Shown: positions 45,958-53,689 of the stretch, in pieces
Position numbering within the stretch: position 1 is the first letter of the stretch
Layout: each line of letters opens with the position of its first letter
Assembly (NCBI GenBank): GCA_025359205.1
Contig: JANYHD010000023.1
Span: 62,001-126,000 of the forward strand
DNA: 64,000 nt
Origin: Gammaproteobacteria bacterium
Lineage (GTDB): Bacteria > Pseudomonadota > Gammaproteobacteria > Steroidobacterales > Steroidobacteraceae
Reading direction: 5' to 3'
The notes under the pieces: generated by a model
The model's database searches: none
Told to the model about the DNA's origin: nothing
Seen by the model: the letters and a program-made list of their open reading frames with translations, nothing else
Translations under genes and position numbers: made by a program

Positions 45958-46592
45958 GTGCTGGCCGTTTCATCACGCTCGAGGGCATCGAGGGCGCGGG
46001 CAAGTCCACCGTGGCCTTGGCACTGCGGGCCGAGCTCGAGGGGCGCGGCCTCGACGTGCTGCTCACGCGCGAACCCGGCGGCACGCCGCTCGCGGAATCG
46101 CTGCGTGAACTGCTGCTGCGCAAGGGCGGCGAAGTGCTGAATCCGGCCGCCGAGACGCTGCTGATGTTCGCGGCGCGCGCCGTGCATCTCGACAATGCGA
46201 TCCGTCCGGCGCTGGCGAGCGGCCGTTGGGTGATCTGCGATCGTTACACCGATGCCAGCTACGCTTACCAGGGCGGCGGGCGCGCCGTCAGCACGGCGCT
46301 GATCGACCAGCTCGCCGCGGCCGTGCATGCCGACCTCTGGCCCGATCGCACCCTGCTGCTCGACCTGCCGGTGAGCACCGGACTCGAGCGTGCGAAGTCG
46401 CGTCCCGGTGCGCCTGATCGCTTCGAATCGGAACAGCGCTCATTCTTCGAGCGGGTGCGAGCGGCCTACCTGCAGCGCGCGGCGCGCGAACCGCAGCGCA
46501 TCAGAATTATCGATGGCCAGGGCAGCGCCGCGGCAGTCGTGGCCGCCGCGCTCGCAGCCATTGCGGACCTGCTTCCGGCGGCAGCCCGATGA
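45954..46592 (+). CDS. tmk: Thymidylate kinase
   Basis: A 212-residue dTMP kinase. P-loop EGIEGAGKST at residues 10-19, the lid/base motif DRYTDASYAYQGGGR, and the DRFE lid arginine segment PGAPDRFESEQ. It makes dTDP for DNA synthesis and overlaps both neighbours by 4 bp. Confidence 0.95.
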   Translation: MSAGRFITLEGIEGAGKSTVALALRAELEGRGLDVLLTREPGGTPLAESLRELLLRKGGEVLNPAAETLLMFAARAVHLDNAIRPALASGRWVICDRYTDASYAYQGGGRAVSTALIDQLAAAVHADLWPDRTLLLDLPVSTGLERAKSRPGAPDRFESEQRSFFERVRAAYLQRAAREPQRIRIIDGQGSAAAVVAAALAAIADLLPAAAR

Positions 46593-47596
46593 GCCCGGCC
46601 ACGACGCTCGCGCCTGGGGGGAATCCGGAGCTGGATCTGTTCTGGCTGGCCCCGCAGCTGCAATCGCTCCGCCGCGCACGCAGCCAGGGGCGCCTGCCAC
46701 ACGCGCTGCTGATCCAGGATGCGCCCGGCGCCGGCGGCAGCCAGCTCGCGCTGCTGGCCGCACAGACCGCGCTGTGCACGGAGCCCGAGGCGCCCTGCGG
46801 CCACTGCCGTGAGTGCCTGCGCGTGGCCGCGCGCGCGCACCCGGACCTGTGGTTCCTGGCCCCGGAGGAAGACTCGATCCAGATCAAGGTTGCTCAGGTC
46901 CGCGAGCTCACCGACGAGCTGACACTGACCAGCCATGGTTCCGCAGCCAGCGTGGCCATCATCGATCCAGCCGACATGCTCACGCCCAGCTCCGCCAATG
47001 CGCTGCTGAAGACGCTGGAGGAACCGCGCGCGGGCGTGCTGATCGTGCTGGTGGCGCAGGTCAGCGCGCGCCTGCCGGCGACGGTGCTGAGCCGCTGCCA
47101 GCGCCTACAAGTGCGTCCGCCCTCGCGCAGCGAGTGCGTGGCGTGGTTGCGGGAACGGCGCGGTGAGGGTGATTGGGAGGCGGTCCTGGACGTGCTCGGC
47201 AACGCGCCGCTGCGCGCGTTGGCGGCGGAGCCGACGCAACTGCGCGCCCTGCGGGATGAGACCGAGTCTCATCTGACCGGCGCGCTCTCGGGTGGCCTCG
47301 ATATTGCGCCGGCCGCCGAGCGCTGGGCGCAGCGCGACAGCTTCGAACTGCGGCTCCTGTGCGCTGAGAACTGGGTCACACGCCGGATTGCAGCCCAGAG
47401 CGCCGGCGCCGGATCTTTGACAGAATTGCACACTGCAACGCACTTGCCAGCGGCGAATTCCTCTATGAATATACGCGGTCTGATCCGGCTCATGGACGCT
47501 CTGTACGAGCTTCGGCGGCTGGCGACGACGACGATCAACAAATCGCTCGCCGTAGAGCAGTTGCTGTGGCAGCTGCGCGCGGCGCGCAAGAGCTGA
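46589..47596 (+). CDS. holB: DNA polymerase III delta' subunit
   Basis: A 335-residue AAA+ clamp-loader subunit. LPHALLIQDAPGAGGSQLALL replaces a working P-loop, as usual for delta'. Zinc-binding cysteines occur in CTEPEAPCGHCREC, and SRCQRLQVRPPS contains the sensor region. The linked position tmk-holB-pilZ is conserved in gammaproteobacteria. Confidence 0.92.
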   Translation: MSPATTLAPGGNPELDLFWLAPQLQSLRRARSQGRLPHALLIQDAPGAGGSQLALLAAQTALCTEPEAPCGHCRECLRVAARAHPDLWFLAPEEDSIQIKVAQVRELTDELTLTSHGSAASVAIIDPADMLTPSSANALLKTLEEPRAGVLIVLVAQVSARLPATVLSRCQRLQVRPPSRSECVAWLRERRGEGDWEAVLDVLGNAPLRALAAEPTQLRALRDETESHLTGALSGGLDIAPAAERWAQRDSFELRLLCAENWVTRRIAAQSAGAGSLTELHTATHLPAANSSMNIRGLIRLMDALYELRRLATTTINKSLAVEQLLWQLRAARKS

Positions 47597-47602
47597 GTAT
47601 CG

Positions 47603-48025
47603 ATGGCGAAAGACAATCCGGCCAGGAGCGCCGATCCCACCGGGCGCAACGAAACGCTGCCGCGCGCCGACGTGGTGCGCCCTGCGGCTGCCAAGCCTGG
47701 CCTGCTCACGCTGACCATCAAGGACAAGAGCGCGCTGTACCTGGCCTACATGCCGTTCATCACCAACGGTGGCCTGTTCATCCCCACCAACAGCAATTAC
47801 CGCATCGGCGATGAAGTGTTCATGCTGTTGAACCTGATGGGCGAGGACGAGAAGCTCCCGGTCGCCGGCCGCGTCATCTGGGTGACGCCCAAGGGCGCGC
47901 AGGGCAAGCGCACGGCCGGCATCGGCGTGCAGTTCAGCGAACAGGATCGCGGGCAGACCCGCCACAAGATCGAGAATTACCTGGCCGGCGCGCTCTCCGG
48001 CGACAAGGCCACGCACACGATGTAG
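47603..48025 (+). CDS. pilZ: PilZ protein (type IV pilus assembly)
   Basis: A 140-residue PilZ-domain protein matching canonical PilZ next to holB. It contains LTLTIKDKSALYLAYMPFITNGGLFIPT and VAGRVIWVTP. The RxxxR c-di-GMP-binding motif is missing, as in the founding PilZ, so it probably acts by protein contacts in type IV pilus assembly. The usual downstream tatD is absent; the next gene faces it. Confidence 0.9.
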   Translation: MAKDNPARSADPTGRNETLPRADVVRPAAAKPGLLTLTIKDKSALYLAYMPFITNGGLFIPTNSNYRIGDEVFMLLNLMGEDEKLPVAGRVIWVTPKGAQGKRTAGIGVQFSEQDRGQTRHKIENYLAGALSGDKATHTM

Positions 48026-48057
48026 GGCGCAGGGCTGGCTCTGAGGCTGGCCCAACA

Positions 48058-49128
48058 CTAGCCCGGACGTCTGAGCTCAGGCTCGGCGCTGGACAACCCA
48101 CCCCGCAGCACGTAGGCATCGAAGCCGCGCTCCAGCAGGATGAAGGCGCCGGCAGCGCTGCGCCGGCCCGTGTCGCAATACACGACGTACGGTGTTGCGC
48201 GATCGAGTGTCGCCAGCTTCAGGCGGATGAAATACAGCGGGATGTTCAGCGCGCCCTCGACGGCGAGGTTCTGGTACTCCGAGGGCAGGCGCACGTCGAG
48301 CCACTTGCCGCCGCGCTTGATGACATCGCGCGCCTCTTCATAACTGACCCACTGCTGCAGCGGCTCGTTCATGAGTTCGCGGAAATCCTGCTTAGACAGT
48401 CGCATCAATACGCCGTCGGTCAGCATGGTGATGGTGGCGTTGCGCTTGGCCTCGGATATCAGCGCTTCTTCGCCGAAGGTGTCGCCGACCGACAGTTCGG
48501 CCAGGCGGATGCCCTCGCGGTTCAGCGGCGTCTCGCGCGTCACCACGCACTTGCCGCTGACGATGGCGTAGAAGAAATCGCCTTCCGTGCCCTGCTGGAT
48601 GATCACCTCGCCAGTGCGGCAGGCGGTGCGCTGCATGCGCATGAAGATCGCCTGGATGTTGGCCGGCGGAATGCGGTGGAAAGCCTTGGTCTGCAGGAGC
48701 GTGGTCATCCAGTCATCGCCCCCGCCGCCACCGAAATGGGCCTGCAGTTCGCCGACTTCGTAGGTGCCGGTCTGGTCCCAGGTGATCATCATGTCGAGCA
48801 GGTCGGAGTCGACCGCGATGTACTCGATGGCATCGACGGCGCGCGCAGTCAGGCGGCGCGGGAGTTTGGGGGACAGCGGATTCTTCGCCTCCGGCGTGCC
48901 GGCGCGGATCATGGCGACAGTGCGCTCGCCTTCGCGCAATTCGACCATGCCTGCGACCAGCCAGAAACTCTTGCGCTCGGTGTCGCCTTCCTTGAACAGG
49001 TTGCGATTCGCCGCCAGTTCGTTGACGGTGACCTTGCGGGCCAGCGCCGCCAGGTTGTCATTCTTCATGCCGTCGAGCGGCGACAGCCTGCGCAGCAGCG
49101 CCACATTGGCTGATCGGCCCTCATTCAT
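48058..49128 (-). CDS. Double cyclic-nucleotide-binding-domain protein fused to a rhodanese domain
   Basis: A 356-residue cytoplasmic protein. Residues about 1-120 form a first Crp-like domain (LFKEGDTERKSFWLVAGMVEL), residues about 140-250 a second one with a better phosphate-binding cassette (GDTFGEEALISEAKRNATIT), and the C-terminal 100 residues a rhodanese fold with the active-site cysteine in VVYCDTGRRSA. No DNA-binding domain is present. It may couple a cyclic nucleotide or redox signal to sulfur transfer; function unknown. It starts 68 bp after fadJ on the same strand. Confidence 0.82.
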   Translation of the reverse strand: MNEGRSANVALLRRLSPLDGMKNDNLAALARKVTVNELAANRNLFKEGDTERKSFWLVAGMVELREGERTVAMIRAGTPEAKNPLSPKLPRRLTARAVDAIEYIAVDSDLLDMMITWDQTGTYEVGELQAHFGGGGGDDWMTTLLQTKAFHRIPPANIQAIFMRMQRTACRTGEVIIQQGTEGDFFYAIVSGKCVVTRETPLNREGIRLAELSVGDTFGEEALISEAKRNATITMLTDGVLMRLSKQDFRELMNEPLQQWVSYEEARDVIKRGGKWLDVRLPSEYQNLAVEGALNIPLYFIRLKLATLDRATPYVVYCDTGRRSAAGAFILLERGFDAYVLRGGLSSAEPELRRPG

Positions 49129-49196
49129 GCGCGCACCTACATAACGGCTGTTCGGCCGATGTTAGCACAGCGGTTTTGGTGACTTCGTGACGCGGA

Positions 49197-51227
49197 TCAG
49201 GCCAGCGCAGACCAACCCGCGTCGGCATGAAAACGTGCGCCATGCCGCTGTTCGAGCTCGCCGAGGCGGGCGACAACCGCAGCCACGCCGCGCGTGCGGG
49301 CATAATTCAGCGGCCCGCCGCGGAAGGGTGCGAAGCCCGTGCCGAACACCACGCCGGCGTCGAGCAGGTCGGCGTCCGCCACCACTTGCTCGCGCAGGCA
49401 CGCCGCGCATTCATTCAGCAGCGCCAGGATCAGCCGATCGCTCAAGTCGGCGGGCGCCGCGGCGGTAACCGGCTCGCGCACGGCCTTGCCGTCCTTCCAG
49501 GTGTAGAAGCCCTGGCCGCTCTTGCGGCCGAGCTGTTTCGCGTTCACCAGCTCGCGCAGCCGCGCCGCGTACGGCGGCATCTCGCGGCCGAGTTCGCGGG
49601 TGATGATCTCGCCCACGTGCAGTGCCACATCCAGGCCCACCACGTCGGAGAGTTCGATCGGCCCCATCGGCATGCCGAAGTCCACCGCCACGCGGTCGAT
49701 CAGTGCGAGCGGGACACCTTCGCCGGCGGCGTACAGCGCTTCGTGCAGGTAAGGAAACAGCACGCGATTGACCAGGAATCCCGGACCGCTGCGGCAAGGG
49801 AGCGGGAGCTTGTCGAGGCGGCGGGCAAAAGCCATCGCGGCCGCGAGCGGCTCGGGCCGCGTCTGTGCCGAATGGATCACTTCGATCAGCGGCATCTGCG
49901 CTACGGGATTGAAGAAATGCAATCCGACCAGGCGACCCGGATCGGCCAGCCGCTCGGCGAGCAGCTCGAGCGTGAGGCTGGAGGTGTTGCTGCACAACAC
50001 GGCGGCGCTTGTCAGGCGCGGTTCGGCTTGGGCATACAGCGCGCGCTTCGCGTCCAGGTCTTCGAAGATCGCCTCGATCAGCACGTCGGCGCCCGGCACG
50101 CCGTCCCCGGCGACGTCGGCACGGAGCCGCGCCTGCGCCGCCGCGCGTTCCACGGGGTCGCGGATGCGTTTGCCGAACAACATCGCCGCGCGCTGCAGTG
50201 CCGGGTCGATGTATTTCTGTTCGCGATCCTGCAGCGTCACCTCGAGCCCGCGCAACGCGCACCAGGCGGCGATGTCTCCGCCCATGACGCCCGCACCGAT
50301 GACGTGCACGCGTTTGATGGGTGCGGGCGTCTTGCCGCCGAGGGATTTGAGCCGATCCTGCAGCAGAAACATGCGCACCAGGCCGCGCGCGGCCTCGCTG
50401 GTGAACAGCGCGGCGATCGAGCGTGCCTCGGCGTCGTAGGCGCGTTCGCCGCGCGCGCCGTAGCGCACCCACAGGTCGATGATCGCGTAGGGCGCGGGAT
50501 AGTGCTCGCGCCGTGCCTGGCGGGCAACGCGCGCTTCGAGCGAACTGCGCATGAGCGAGCGTACGCCCGGGAGGTTCAGCAGCCGGTCGAGGAGCGGCGG
50601 TCGATGCCTTGCTGGTCGATCGATCAGGATCTGCCGCGCCGCGGCGTCGAGTTCCGCGGGCGCAACCAGCCGGTCGACGAGGCCCACGGCCAGCGCGCGA
50701 TCGGCTCGCAGCGGTTTGCCTGTCAACATGAGTTCCATGGCCGCGCGCACGCCCAGCAGGCGCACGGCGCGCACCGTGCCACCGAACCCCGGGTGGATGC
50801 CGAGCTGCACTTCCGGCAATCCGAGCGCGAGGCGGCTGTCGTTGGCGCCGATGCGGTAGCTGCAGGCGAGCGCGAGCTCGAGCCCGCCACCGAGCGCGAA
50901 GCCGGCGATTGCGGCGACGGACGGGCAGGGCAGTGCCTCGAGCCGCGCGAATACCCGCTGGCCAACCCTGATGTGAGCCTGGGCCTCCTCTGCGCTTCGA
51001 AAGGCCGTGAACTCCCGGATATCCGCACCGGCGATGAAGCCGGAAGTCTTGCCCGAGCGGATGACCAGGCCGGCCGGCGGTGCAGCCGCCAGTTCAGCCA
51101 GGCGCGCTTCGAGCTCGAGCAGCACCGGTTGGCCGAGCGTGTTGGCGCTGCTGCCGGGACGGTCGAGCGTCAACGTGGCGATGTCACCGCTCCCTCGTTC
51201 CAGGCGCCAGGCGTTGGAGTCGTTCAT
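49197..51227 (-). CDS. fadJ: 3-hydroxyacyl-CoA dehydrogenase / enoyl-CoA hydratase bifunctional protein, FadJ/FadB-like
   Basis: A 676-residue bifunctional beta-oxidation alpha subunit. The N-terminal crotonase domain shows FIAGADIREF, GFALGGGLELALACSYR and GLPEVQLGIHPGFGGTVR with both catalytic glutamates. The NAD-binding domain opens VHVIGAGVMGGDIAAW; the dehydrogenase histidine is in VGLHFFNPVAQMPLIE and GFLVNRVLFPYLHEA follows. It is somewhat shorter than E. coli FadB (about 730). No thiolase gene (fadA/fadI) is adjacent. Starts with ATG 51227 behind GGGG, 13 bp after the EEP gene. Confidence 0.9.
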   Translation of the reverse strand: MNDSNAWRLERGSGDIATLTLDRPGSSANTLGQPVLLELEARLAELAAAPPAGLVIRSGKTSGFIAGADIREFTAFRSAEEAQAHIRVGQRVFARLEALPCPSVAAIAGFALGGGLELALACSYRIGANDSRLALGLPEVQLGIHPGFGGTVRAVRLLGVRAAMELMLTGKPLRADRALAVGLVDRLVAPAELDAAARQILIDRPARHRPPLLDRLLNLPGVRSLMRSSLEARVARQARREHYPAPYAIIDLWVRYGARGERAYDAEARSIAALFTSEAARGLVRMFLLQDRLKSLGGKTPAPIKRVHVIGAGVMGGDIAAWCALRGLEVTLQDREQKYIDPALQRAAMLFGKRIRDPVERAAAQARLRADVAGDGVPGADVLIEAIFEDLDAKRALYAQAEPRLTSAAVLCSNTSSLTLELLAERLADPGRLVGLHFFNPVAQMPLIEVIHSAQTRPEPLAAAMAFARRLDKLPLPCRSGPGFLVNRVLFPYLHEALYAAGEGVPLALIDRVAVDFGMPMGPIELSDVVGLDVALHVGEIITRELGREMPPYAARLRELVNAKQLGRKSGQGFYTWKDGKAVREPVTAAAPADLSDRLILALLNECAACLREQVVADADLLDAGVVFGTGFAPFRGGPLNYARTRGVAAVVARLGELEQRHGARFHADAGWSALA

Positions 51228-51240
51228 GAGCTGCCCCTCA

Positions 51241-51978
51241 TCACTTGCGGATTTCGAAATCGCAGACCAGCGGCCGGTGGTCAGAATAGCGTGCTTCGGG
51301 AATACGGAACCCCGTGACCTCGATGCCCTCGCTGACCAGGATGAAATCGAGTTCCACGCGCGGGGAGCGCGATGGATAGGAAGGCAGGCCGAGGGTGTTG
51401 GCGCTGCGCAGGCCGGAGGCGCGCATGAACAGGTAGATCTCGTGCGTGCCCCAGAAGGTGTTGAAGTCGCCGGCGATGATCACCGGCTTGGTGGCGCCGG
51501 CGATCAGGTCGTGCAGCGTGCGCAGCTGGTACTGGCGGTGCCGGTACTTCAGCGACAGGTGCACGAGGAACACGCACACTTCCTCGAGCTCGAGCTCGAT
51601 GATCAGGCGCTTGATACCGGTGTCGAAATAGTGGAAGCGCTCGCCACGCACGCTCGGCGCAGCCAGCAGCGCGTTGGATTGCTTGCGCACGATCGGCACC
51701 AGGTGATTGATGGAGCCCGACCCGTACTTGCATTCATAGGCCGTGTAGTGGCCGAGCGAGGCGGCTATGTGCTCGGCCTGGTTGACCATGCCGGTGCGGA
51801 TGGAACCGGTATCGACTTCCACCAGCCCCACCAGGTCCGGGTGCTCGTCGCGGATGAACTGCGTGATCTGGTCGAGTACCTTGCGGCTGCTGCGCAGGTA
51901 GCCGGCGCCCGGCAGCGGCAGATGGAAGGCCGGGCCGGTGCCGGTCGCATAGCGGATGTTGTAGACGAGCAGTCGCAA
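51241..51978 (-). CDS. Endonuclease/exonuclease/phosphatase (EEP) family hydrolase
   Basis: A 245-residue EEP-fold protein. Catalytic motifs: LLVYNIRYATG (N-terminal strand), DLVGLVEVDTGS (metal-binding Glu), VHLSLKYRHRQ, IIAGDFNTFWG and YSDHRPLVCDF (catalytic His). Members hydrolyse phosphodiesters in DNA or lipids; the specific substrate is unknown. TTG at 51978 is preferred because AAGGA lies six bases before it and the fold starts directly after; an upstream ATG at 52026 would add 16 unlikely residues and run into the divergent promoter. It is probably cotranscribed with fadJ. Confidence 0.8.
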   Translation of the reverse strand: MRLLVYNIRYATGTGPAFHLPLPGAGYLRSSRKVLDQITQFIRDEHPDLVGLVEVDTGSIRTGMVNQAEHIAASLGHYTAYECKYGSGSINHLVPIVRKQSNALLAAPSVRGERFHYFDTGIKRLIIELELEEVCVFLVHLSLKYRHRQYQLRTLHDLIAGATKPVIIAGDFNTFWGTHEIYLFMRASGLRSANTLGLPSYPSRSPRVELDFILVSEGIEVTGFRIPEARYSDHRPLVCDFEIRK

Positions 51979-52021
51979 CGCGTTCCTTAGCTCCCGGTAT
52001 GCAATTCCCGGGTGCTCACAG

Positions 52022-52027
52022 TACACT
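52022..52027 (+). promoter_or_regulatory. -10 element of the TIR-like gene, possibly leaderless
   Basis: TACACT ends 7 bp before the ATG at 52035 and no Shine-Dalgarno sequence is present, so the mRNA may start at the start codon. The -35 is not clear. Confidence 0.4.
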
Positions 52028-52034
52028 TAAAGCC

Positions 52035-52490
52035 ATGTCCCAGCGCGACCCCATAAGAGTATTCGTCACCCACGCCTGGGAACTCAGTGACGACTACCAG
52101 CGCGTGTTCGAGTATCTCGAGAGCGCTCGCAATTTCTATTATCGCAATTGCAGCAATCCGGATCAGCACCCGGTCGACAAATCGGTCGAGGGCCTGCGCG
52201 AGGAGTTGCGCCAGCAGATCGCCCCCACGGAAGTGGTCGTGGCGCTATCGAGCCTCTTTGCCACGCACCGCGATCTGCTGCAGTTTCAGCTGCACTACGC
52301 CAAGGCCAGCGACAAGCCGGTAGTACTGATGCCGGGCTTCGGGCGCGAGCTGGTGCTGCCGCGCGAGGTGGGCGAGCTGGCTGACATGCGCGCGAGCTGG
52401 GATGAGCGGGCGCTGGTGGATGCGATCCGGCGCCAGGCGCGCCACGAAGACACGACGCGCTGGGACACGATCGAATTCAAGATCGAATAG
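52035..52490 (+). CDS. TIR-like (MTH538/DUF1863, ThsB-like) domain protein
   Basis: A 151-residue single-domain protein. It opens DPIRVFVTHAWELSDDY, then FEYLESARNFYYRNCSNPD, LREELRQQIAPTEVVVALSS and KPVVLMPGFGRE, which matches the TIR-like MTH538 fold of ThsB in Thoeris defence and related solitary proteins. Known ThsB proteins make a cyclic ADP-ribose signal for ThsA; no ThsA-like effector is present in the window. It may therefore be a stand-alone NAD-using enzyme or have a partner elsewhere. Function is not shown. Confidence 0.7.
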   Translation: MSQRDPIRVFVTHAWELSDDYQRVFEYLESARNFYYRNCSNPDQHPVDKSVEGLREELRQQIAPTEVVVALSSLFATHRDLLQFQLHYAKASDKPVVLMPGFGRELVLPREVGELADMRASWDERALVDAIRRQARHEDTTRWDTIEFKIE

Positions 52491-52519
52491 GCCCGGATCG
52501 AATAGACCCGGCAGGCGCC

Positions 52520-52945
52520 TTAGGCGCCGCTGGCGTGCTTGTTCCGGGCGCCGCCGCTGCCCCCGCCTTCCAACGCAAGCAGCGCCGCCAACGCGGTGTT
52601 GCCGCGCGACGGAGCGCCGATGCGCGCGGGCGAGCGCAGCGTCGAGTTCTGGTTTTGCATCTCCAGTCCGTAGATGCGCACGATCAGCGCGGCAGAGCGC
52701 TGTGCTTCTTCGTTCGAGAATTTACGCACGGACGCGCGCACGACGTTGTCGCCAGGTAGTGCGCGCGCGGCATGCATGGCCTTGCTGAGCTCGGTGAAAT
52801 CCTGCTGCACTTCGAGCGGCAATTCCTGCACGTCGATGTCGCCGAGATGATTGGAGTAAGCCGTGGCAAGGCGATCCTTGAGCGCGCCATGGGACGCAAG
52901 CGCAATGACTGCGGCTTCGAGTTGGTCGGCGAGGGCGCTGTTCAA
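52520..52945 (-). CDS. Conserved-looking hypothetical protein
   Basis: A 141-residue mainly helical soluble protein (ADQLEAAVIALASHGALKDRL, LPLEVQQDFTELSKAMHAAR) with a glycine-rich, probably disordered C-terminal tail (LEGGGSGGARNKHASGA). I do not recognise a family. The TTG start at 52945 has AGGA seven bases before it. Codon use resembles its neighbours, so it is probably a true gene. It converges with the TIR-like gene. Confidence 0.6.
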   Translation of the reverse strand: MNSALADQLEAAVIALASHGALKDRLATAYSNHLGDIDVQELPLEVQQDFTELSKAMHAARALPGDNVVRASVRKFSNEEAQRSAALIVRIYGLEMQNQNSTLRSPARIGAPSRGNTALAALLALEGGGSGGARNKHASGA

Positions 52946-53269
52946 GTCGGGTCCTGGAGGCCTGCGGTTACCGGAGATAAATCGCTGGGCGCGTTACTTC
53001 AGGTAATGCCTTAATTGTTCTAAATATCGAAAGGCTTGCATATCATGGGTCTAGCGCGAGCATATCGCGTGGTGCCTGCAGTTATCAATGCATCTTTTAG
53101 GAGCGCCGGCGCCATTGCTGACAAAGGTTTTAATTACTAAATCGTTGGGAAACAGTGCGCTATAGATTTCTTCTCATGCCCTGTGTAACGTATAGCCCGA
53201 GGTATTTATGCTTGAGCAGGGGCTGAGCGCTAAAATCGTTGCCGTTCATGTCCCGGGTAGTGCCTGAAC
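52946..53269. other. 324-bp intergenic region, AT-richer than neighbours
   Basis: Both flanking genes are transcribed away from it. TAAAAT at 53231-53236 could be a -10 for the gene at 53270. The heptamer GCATATC occurs twice about 24 bp apart (near 53037 and 53060). A 31-codon frame at 53045-53140 is not convincing. No tRNA or terminator-like structure is seen. Confidence 0.4.
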
Positions 53270-53689
53270 ATGACTGAGACCTGGCGCGGTATTTATCCGA
53301 TCACCAGCTTCGTGCTCGAAGCGCTGGGACGGAAGCGCGACGCCAGCAGTGATGGCACTCTTTCGCCCGAAGAACATACTTTGCTGGCGGCCGTCGAGTT
53401 CTGGGCCGCTGCCGCGCACGGCACCCTTCATGAGCACCTGCGCCCGAACGTGCGCCAGAACCTGACCGAGGCGCGGCGCGCCTTTGCGGCCCTCGGCGCC
53501 GTGCGAGTCGTGAGCCTGCTGCGCGTCGCGTTCGAGGAGCTGGCGGACGGGCCGATGCGCCAGTCCGAGAGCGCGGTCATCGAACAACTGGATGAGCGCC
53601 TCGCACGCACCGACGACAATATCGAGGACCTGATCGCCCGCTATGCGGGCGCCATAGAGCATCCGACGGAAAGCGCTGCGGCGCAATGA
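53270..53689 (+). CDS. Hypothetical helical protein upstream of a MATE transporter
   Basis: A 139-residue soluble, largely helical protein (SPEEHTLLAAVEFWAAAAHG, QLDERLARTDDNIEDLIARY). No recognised family. It overlaps the MATE gene by 4 bp (ATGA), so the two are translationally coupled, which suggests a link to that transporter or simply shared transcription. Confidence 0.65.
   Translation: MTETWRGIYPITSFVLEALGRKRDASSDGTLSPEEHTLLAAVEFWAAAAHGTLHEHLRPNVRQNLTEARRAFAALGAVRVVSLLRVAFEELADGPMRQSESAVIEQLDERLARTDDNIEDLIARYAGAIEHPTESAAAQ

Noticed and set aside
49227-51317. 696-codon open frame on the plus strand
   Set aside because: It is antisense to fadJ and composed of low-information Arg/Gln-rich sequence.
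51991-52013. CCCGG...CCGGG inverted repeat between the EEP and TIR-like genes as an operator
   Set aside because: Imperfect, GC-only and short; expected by chance at this composition.
53045-53140. 31-codon small ORF in the intergenic gap
   Set aside because: Weak ribosome site, no similarity and length within chance; kept only as part of the gap description.
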